Assembly (NCBI GenBank): GCA_030248065.1
Contig: JASAMV010006734.1
Location: forward strand, 1 to 64,000
From: Rhynchonema sp. JSB1_4
Lineage: Eukaryota > Nematoda > Chromadorea > Monhysterida > Xyalidae
DNA length: 64,000 nt
Direction of reading: 5' to 3'
In this document: one piece after another, positions 24,301 through 33,300 of the stretch
Layout of the letters: each line of letters opens with the position of its first letter
Numbering within the stretch: position 1 is the stretch's first letter
The notes under the pieces: generated by a model
What the model was told of the DNA's origin: nothing
Databases searched by the model: none
Seen by the model: only the letters and a program-made list of their open reading frames with translations
Program-made: the position numbers and the translations under genes

Positions 24301-27300
24301 GCGCCAAGTTCTGAACAAGCACTAGATAAAAACTTGAAATTGGACAGGTCCCCCTTGGCCAAAAGCTGAATCCGCCACAGCAGCACACCCACCAGCAGCG
24401 CGTCGTCGCAGCTCAGCGAGTGGCACAAAATCATCGTCCGTAGCAAGTTCGTCACTGTCGTCTTCATCATCTCTGCCATCCTCCTCTTCCTCCGACTCCG
24501 ACGCTTGACTTGAAGAATTCTGTGAATTAAGAGAACACAATGTTGGCGATTTGTAGTCTGCCATTGGGTTCTACGTGACTTGTTTTAGTTCTCGATGGCT
24601 GTATATCAAGATTTGATTTGTCATGCTGAACAAGGCAAGTCCTATCCAATCGCCAAGCTTGATGTCGGTCAAACAAAAGCAAAACCGAACAACAACGATA
24701 ATATAAAAACAAAGAGCAAACAAATCATCACCCACTTCGTCTTCCTCCGCCGCATTATCACTGCTTGTCGTGGCCGCATTTTTCGTCTCAGACGACGGTT
24801 GCTTTTTCGATTTTTTCTGTTCAGCGACAACATTTGCTTTCTTGTTCTTCTGCGGCGACGGTGTTTTCGAACCAGCAGCTGCTGCCTGTTTGGCCAAGGC
24901 AGCCTCGCGACAACTGCGACGTGGCATTATGCGGCGCTCGATCTGCAAGTGAGAAAACGAAATAAAGGTGGAATTATAGTTGGTCGACGACCACTTGCGC
25001 CCAAAAGGTCGTCAGCGACTAAGCGCCCAAATTTTGCGTTGGTTTTGGGCGCCAGGTCGCGTGGTCGTTTGGGCGCGCGGTCGCAGCTGGTCGCAACGAA
25101 TAGAAAGAGAAAATGAATAAATAGAAGCACTCTGGCCCCGAGGCTTAGGCAGGCCTGCTGCATGAATTCTGGCAGTTGAGAACGGCTTGTTTTGGTCAGA
25201 AAAAATTTATAAAAAACGAGGAACTCCGTTACGACTGAAATACCGGCAATACATATCGGTTTTATAGCCGACGACCACTTGCAAAGTTGAAAATTTTCAA
25301 CTCGTGGTCGCGACCAATTTTGGTGGTCGCAGCAGGTCGCAGCCCGAGGTCGTCGACACCCAGTTATAGTTGGTCGCGCTCAACTATAACAGGGTGTTAG
25401 CGACCACTGTGGTCGGCGGGTCGTTGCGCCCAAAAATTGTGGTCGCGACCCAACTATAATTCCACCTTAATACAGTCCAGCCTCCAAATTGTGTGATCGG
25501 CGCTCAATTTGTGGCTGGTTTGCCACTGAATTAACTACCGATCACCATCGATGGATGGCCAAATCACCAAATTAGTGAACTATGAATGACAAAAGTTATG
25601 TCTTGGCAGTTTTTTTCGGGACAATGCGATAATTTTGGCGCTCAAAATTTCAAGACTCGGTTTGGTTCGCCAAAAGTTGGCATGGACCAACGGTGGTGGT
25701 GGTGGGGTGGGTGGGGCACAGTTGTCATACACATTCATACACACAGAGGCTCATAGAACAACAAACGCAGCAACGCACTCGTTCCTACACAACACGCTCA
25801 CAAAAAGGGGAAGCAAACAAACAACAAAAACACTCACAAAGGGTTTGAGATCATCGGGGATTTCCTGCATCGAATCATCGCTTCGGCCCATGTCATCCGA
25901 TAGGATTTTCGCCTCCTCCACCAATTGGGCTTTTCTTTCTTTCGTGTTCTTGTCCATCGCCGCTGCTGCTCGGCCGCGTTTCTTTTTCTGATTTTTTTAA
26001 ATAAAATATTTGTGGAATCAAAATGAGGTAAGCGTTTGGCATGGCAGGTTGACAAACACTGGTTTATTTTTCAATTGTTGTTGCTTGTAACACTGTGGCT
26101 ATTCACTATAGTTCTTACAACGGCTACAAGATGGAGATTGAAAAATTACTTGCGGTAATTTGTATAATAAAGACATGAAAACATTTCTGGTTGTGGTTTG
26201 TTGGGGGCAAAAGTGAGCTATTTCCGCTGGTCTCGACATCGCCATCCCAGCCTCAGATCAAGCACGAACAAAGAAACCAACACAAGAGTTGTCAAAATAT
26301 CAACATCAACCATAAACTAACCGGTTCCGGTTTTGTTTCCTGATGAATGTCAAGAAAGGTGCCACGCTTGGTTCGCGCATTGATTTTCGGCTCTTCCTCC
26401 TCCTTTTTCTCTTTCTCTTCCGCTTTCTCTTGGTTTTCTTCACCTGTCGAAGTCGACATACCATTTTCTGTCGGTTTACCTGATTTTTCACTGTCATCTC
26501 CGTCTTTATTGTCCCGATCTTTCGTGCTGATTGATTGTTCAGAGGCGTCAGCATCGGCAACCGTCGATGGTTGATCTTTCACAGCACTGGAATTGGGTTC
26601 GTTTGATTCGGATTCGTTCGTAGTCTCGGTTTCATCAGGTTTCTCAGTTTTGATTTCATCTTTCGAAGTCAATTCTGCAGTTTTATCGTCCGACTCCGTC
26701 TTGGTCGGTTCGGGCTCCGATTTCTCAATTCCATTCGTCAATTTTTCTTCCCTTTTCTCGTCGTCGGATTTGCTGCTGGTCTCCGGCTGGTGCTCTTCGA
26801 TTTTGACCTGCTTGTCTTGGTCCGGTTTATCAAGTTCCGGTTCCTGTTTCGTGCCTGGTTCCGGTTCCTCCTCTCCGTTGTCAAAGAGTTCTTTTAGTTG
26901 AGCTTCGTCCTCCGCCATCTCCTCGGACGACGTTTTACCGTCTTTGAGCGCTGCGATCAGTTTCGATAGTTGCTCGCGATTCCTGCAAAAAAATCAGTTC
27001 TTGTTTTTCTCTTAATTTTGGCCCCGCTATTTTTGGGATTTATTTGAGCGTTGTTCGGGGTTCACAATGTCCAAGCCTGTGTAATGTCGTCAAATCACAT
27101 GTATTATTCTCGCGCTCATTTTGGGCTCACATACTGTTGCTTGTTTGAGGACTTATTTGACGCTATTGATTGGCGACAGAACCACTAGCCGAACATTCTC
27201 GAGGTCTTGACAGTGTTACATATTACTGGATGATCTCCATTTTGTCTCGTCAACGAAACGGATCCCACATAGTTATATCGAGAGCTTTAAAATCCCATTC

Positions 27301-30300
27301 ACAAGCCCAGACATCGCATAGACATGTAGCGAAAGGCAATTGATCTTGTGGTCGTGTTGCTTCAATTTCAGAAAATTTGCAGGACATTATGTTCAGCTCA
27401 GTTATCCACGCTATTGCGCAGGAATCAGCTGATAAAAAGGAAGGCACAGAACAGCGCCATGGAGAAAACGGACAACATGTTATGACGCTCACTATAAATA
27501 AAACACCCCCAAATAGCATTGCAAAAAAATCACAAAACGACCCGCACCTGACTCGCAACTCCCAAGTGCCCCCTGATTGATCGTCTGGTTCCTCCGAATA
27601 AATCCTGACATTCAGATCCGAATCCTGTTGATACCAATACGCCTGTCCGGCCTTGTCAATGCCCACCGGCAGCAGTCGGAGATCGGCCGGCAACAGGGAC
27701 GTGAGAATCTGCAATCAATCAGAAACAATCGTTTATTTGCTCACAACAAGCTGTCTTGGACAATGTTTTTTAGTCCATAAAAGTATCCATTGTGTAACGT
27801 CTGCCAAAACGGTTTTTTAGAGCACTGAACGTTCCCGCGGCTTCGGACTCGCCAGCTGGCTAACTAACGTTTCCGGCCATGGACTGAGCCACACCGGCCC
27901 ATAAATGTTTCGACAACATGATAAATACTCATAATAAATCCCGAAGAGCAATCAACAATCTGGTTGGAGTAAAAAAACCCGAAAAAAACGCCGAAAAAAC
28001 CCCGAAAAATAAAAACCCCGAAAATAAACCCCCGGAAACCAAAAACCCCGAAAAAAAAACACGAAAACAAAAACCCCGAAAAATATAAAATGTGTGGAAA
28101 ACAATTCTTTTTGCTAGAGAAGCGTATTCATGTCGTTCGTGCACCAAAAAATAGGCACTGGTACAGTTCGGGCACAAGTTAGGTAATTCTCCTTTGGCAA
28201 TGGTGTAGCTGGGGGGGGGGGGGGGGTGTGGGGGGGGTCCCCCCCTAGGTACAGTAGGTAGGTTGCCGCCCCTCGCCTGGTACAGTAGGTAGGTTGCCGC
28301 CCCTCCCCTGGTACAGTAGGTAGGTTGCCGCCCCACCTAACTTTTCACCCAAAACATTCATTTTTGGCTTAAAATTGCATAAAATTAGCATATTTGTCTA
28401 CAAATAGGCGAAAAATCGCGCGCTGCGCGCGAAATTAGTGTTTTAGGCCACATTTTCTTCAGTATTTGGACATAAAAAATTTCGGTTTCCAGATGACCCC
28501 CCCCAAGTGGTACGACCCCCCCCTAGCTCGGCTGGTACAGTAGGTAGGTTGCCGCCCCGCATTTTGGGTGGTACAGTAGGTTGCCGCCCCGCCTGGGTAG
28601 CTACACCACTGTCCTTTGGTCATGTCTTCCTGGCTGGCAGCCTAAGCCTAAGCCTAACCCTAAATGAAGGCCTATTCCGTTAAACTTTTGAGGATGTTGC
28701 CTTCATGTGACCAGGTCTTCCTGGCTGGCAGCCCAAGCCTAACCCTGAAGGAAAGCCTGAGCAGTTAGGTTTTTGTGGAAGTTTTCTTCAAATGGACAGG
28801 TCTTCCTGGCTGGCAGCCTAAGCCTAAGCCTAACCCTGAAAGAAAGCATGTGCAGCTGTACATTTGTGGATGTTTCCTTCATATGGACATGTCTTTCTGG
28901 CTGGCAGCCTAAGCCCAAGCCTAAGCCTATGAACAAGCCTAATCTAGGTTCAAGTCTGATCCGAAGCCAATTTATCATTTTGGCGTTTATTTCGTGTGAA
29001 AAAAGTTCGGGCACCCCCCTCCCCGTACCTCTAATTCTATTCAGGAGCTACCAAACAGCCAACAAACAGCGATTCCAGCTGCCATGCAATATGAAATATA
29101 CTTTTTTCAAAGTTGGCAAGGGCAGTGGCTTCATTCGCGATGTTTTGTGCCTTTATGCGAAGCAGCACAGCTAGCTAGGTTTTGTGCCTTTATACGAAGC
29201 AGCACAGCTTCATTCGCGATGTTTTGTGCCTTTCAAATATTCCAACAACGCGGTAAGCGCTCGCGAGTCTCGGAAACCACTGCTTTGTAGGTTGTATGCA
29301 ACAACCTATACCTGCCACAAAACAAACTCAAAAAACGTCACAATAAATAAACTAAAAACAAAACACATGGAAAATTATTGACGAACCGCATCCTTGAATT
29401 TGAGATTGTAGTCGAACTGTTTCTCGCACAACGATTTCAGCACCTTCAGTTTGGTCGCCATCGACGAATGCGCGTAGCCAAAACGGTCCAATTGGAAGAA
29501 TTCTTTGTCCAAATGCCGATCGTACGAACAGAACTGGATTTGAAATATGCTATGTTGGTATTGTTTGAATAATAATTACTGCACAAAAAATTAAAAAACT
29601 TGTGCCACGCAAGACGCAGCGCACAAGATCAACTCTCCAACCTTGAGCAATCCATTGATCCAACGTTCTGTTTGCACCCCCTTCAGTCCCACTTTTCGCA
29701 GCAGACGAACGTGCAGATCAATCAGTTCTTTGTCGACTGAAAAAATATCATGAACCGAGCGTGACCATGATAACGAAGAAGTGGGAATCGGGCCGGACTT
29801 CCCGCCCCGAACCGGAGGCTGGCCGGGCCAGACCGACCCCAAGGCAGGGTATACTTGCGTATTTTTGCGCAAAATATATTTTTGAAAAAAAATCTTTTTT
29901 TTTCCAATATTTTCCCAGTACTTAAGGTTAAGGATACCCATGATCCAAAAACGCCTATTTTAGACAAAATTTTGTCGGAAACAAGATTAAAAATGCACTT
30001 GAAGCTTGAAAAACGCTTATTTTGCACTGTTAAGCGCCGATTTACAATAGTTTTGACAACACCATTTCGCGACGTTTGGAAATTTCTCGAAGTTTTTGAA
30101 AAAAACCGTTTTTCCAAAAGTTTTTGAAAAATTTCCGGAAAAATAAAACCGCATTTTTCCAGACCTTGGAAAAAAACGGTTTTTTTCGTTTGTTTTCCAA
30201 AAAACGGTTTTTTCGGCCCGCAAGTATACCGTAAAAACCTAAATACAGCCCCCCGGAATGGAGCCCCCCGTAATACAGCCCCCCCAAAAAGGGGTCAGTG

Positions 30301-33300
30301 AATTAGTAGAGCCCCCCGGAATAGAGCCCCCCCTAAGTAACATCCCCCGTACGACCGTACAGTATAGTATAGTGGTATATTAAGGGTTGATAGTTGTGCA
30401 CAGCAGTGCTGTGGCTGGGGGGGAGGGGGTCCCCCCAATGGTACCCTACCCGCCCCGGCCATCCCTTGCCCGCCCCGCTCTGGTACCCTACCCCCCTACC
30501 CGCCCCGATGCCCATTTTTCGGTCAAAAATATCCAAATTTCGGCCGAAAACCCTTAAAAGTGCAAAAAATCGCGCGCTACGCGCGATATATGCACTTTAT
30601 AGCATATAAAAACAGGCACCCAAAAAACATGTATTGTACCCTACCCGCCCCGATAAATCTTCCCCCCTCCCCCCCAAACCGGATTTCCCCCCCTAAGATT
30701 CCAGGTACGCTACCCCCTACCCTGCCCGCCCCGGATTTTTCCACCTATGTACCCTACCCGCCCCGCCAGAGTAGCCACAGCACTGGTGCACTGCACAGGA
30801 ACATTTATGCACGTTTGTTGTTCGTTTGGAGCATATAATACATCTCTTATTGACCAATAGACACGAATAAATGCGATCACAAGCGAAAAAACATCCTTTC
30901 AAACCCCTTTTTAGGGTTTTTTGGGGTATTTCTGGGAACAATTTTTCTAGTTGAAACAAGCCACATTGACATCAAGGGGGGGGAGACCCAAAATCAGGAA
31001 AAAGTCACTTTTTTAGGTAGAAAATTTGACCTATTTTTACCCCTTTTTGGAAAAAATTAAGGGTACCGTAAAACCTAAAATACAAGGGGGGGCTGTATTT
31101 TTTCACTGACCCCTTTTAGGGGGGCTGTATTTTTGGGGAGGGGGCTCTATTTTTGGGGGGCTGTATTTTTTCGCTGCCCAAAATCTCAAAAAATGTTCCC
31201 AAAAATGCCCCTCAAATGGAGTTCTGTCAGGGTGTTACTGGTCATTATTGAGTGTTTTTAGGTGCAGATCTTCCATAAAAGGCTTTGCGTCACCATATAC
31301 TCAACCACAAACGTTGTACATAATGTGTCGTATGCAAGAACTTGACTTTACGACCCCCAAGCGGGGAATTCCAAGTTGGGGGGGGGGCTGTATTTTTGGG
31401 GGGGCTCTATTTTTTCACTGACCCCGTTTAGGGGGGCTGTATTTTTGGGGGGCTCTATTTTTGGGGGCTCTATTTTGGCGACTTTTGAGAACATTGACCT
31501 AAAAATCAGACATTTTAGGCCTAAAAATGCTCATTTTAGGCCTAAAAATGGCCATTTTAGGCAAAAATTGGGGAAATTAGTGTACCCGGAGGGGAAATTA
31601 CTGTACTAGTGTGCCTTGGTCGGGGAAATTAGTGTACCTTAGGGGGGCTGTATGCAGTGTAGTACTTGGTCAGGGTGTTGACGATAGATAGATTGGGACC
31701 CGAAATGTGTTGACGATAGATAGATGACCCAAGTCCGAAATCTGGGGGGGTCGACCCAAACTTGTTGACGATAGATAGATGGTGGGGGGGGGGGTCGCCA
31801 AAAATCAAGGTATAGTATAGTGTACTAAGTAGGTAATAATGTGCAAATATTAATGAAAATGAACTTAGATGTACTAAATCCGCGCGTAGCGCGCGATTTT
31901 TTGCCTATTTGGGACAAAAAATACCGATTTTGAGCCATTTTGAGTCAAAAATGCCAATTTTGGGTTCGAAATGTGTTGACGATAGATAGATTGTTCCCAG
32001 AATTTGTTGACGATCATAGTAGTGGCTGGGGGGGTTGGGGGGGTTACCCCCCCTCTCAGTACTTACCTACCACAAAACCCGAGGGGGGGTTGGGGGGGGG
32101 GGTTGAGTACTTACCTCTCACAACTCCAAATCATACCTCTCTCTCACAAGCAATTTTATACCTTTTTAAGGCAAAAATCGGTGTTTTTCGACCTCATTTT
32201 CCCAAAAATCTCGCGCTCCGCGCGCAAACCCACCCATAATACCTATTTTTAGGCGATTTTGGGCGAAAATTTTGAAAAAGTACTATTTTTACCTCAATTT
32301 TTGGCCAAAATTGTATCACAAAAACGGTGTTTTTTCGCCTTTTTGGGTGTCCAAAATCATACCTCTCACGCTTCCGGTCCCAACCCCGCATCATAGGTAC
32401 TTACCTCCCACACATGGGCCTGCCACTACACTGTTGACGATAGATAGATTTGCCCATAAGTGTTGACGATAGACAGATGAAATCAAAAAGTGCTGACGAT
32501 AGATAGATGAATTTGGGGGGAACCCCCCCCCCCAAGCCCCAAGTACTACCCTGGCTGTATGGGCTGGGCTGGGCTGTGTAGGGCAGGGCTTGTATTACGG
32601 GGGGAACCTAAATACAGCCCCCCGGAATAGAGCCCCCAAAAAGGGGTCAGTGAATTAATAGAGCCCCCCCCCCCCGGAATAGAGCCCCCCGTAATAGAGC
32701 CCCCCAAAATGGGGTCAGTGAATTAATAGAGCGTTCAGAGCGACCACCGTCCCGTCTGGCTCACAACCAGCTACACGACAGCAAAATGTCGTAAAATTAC
32801 ACGTTTCCGGAACTGGGGCCGAGCCAAATGGGACGTGATGGAAGCTTTTCTTTCGCTTAATATTCCATGGGATGAAATTCTTTATGGCCCATTTTCAGAC
32901 CCTTTTTCTACCTGGGATGCTATTAAATTAGCATGCCAAATGGCCATTAAAGAGTTTGTACCCATCTCACGCGTCTCCTCGACAACCGGATATATGCCCG
33001 ATTGGTCACCTCAGCTTTCCCGCCTACGTAGAACTGAGTCCCGTCTGCGCTCGCGCATGCATCGGGAACCTAATATCAACACCTATTATTCCCGTTGCAA
33101 AATCTCTCGCGTCATTCGCCGACGCAGGCGGGGCTGGGTCCATAGGCGGGAACAGTCGTTGGTCACGAATCCAAGCCCAAAAAAGTTTTGGAGTTACATC
33201 AGACGAAAAATCAGCCCTAGGACTGATCTTCCTGATGTAACTGACACCGATGGTGTGCTGCACACGGAGGACAAGGGCAAGGCCATCGCCTTCAACAAAT

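Noticed and set aside
26347..26901. Ser/Val-rich open frames on the plus strand
   Set aside because: Antisense of the large Glu/Lys-rich RSF1 exon 26322-26982.
28620..28945. Nematode identity from TTAGGC motifs
   Set aside because: The motifs are short, impure and part of a minisatellite; insufficient for taxonomy.
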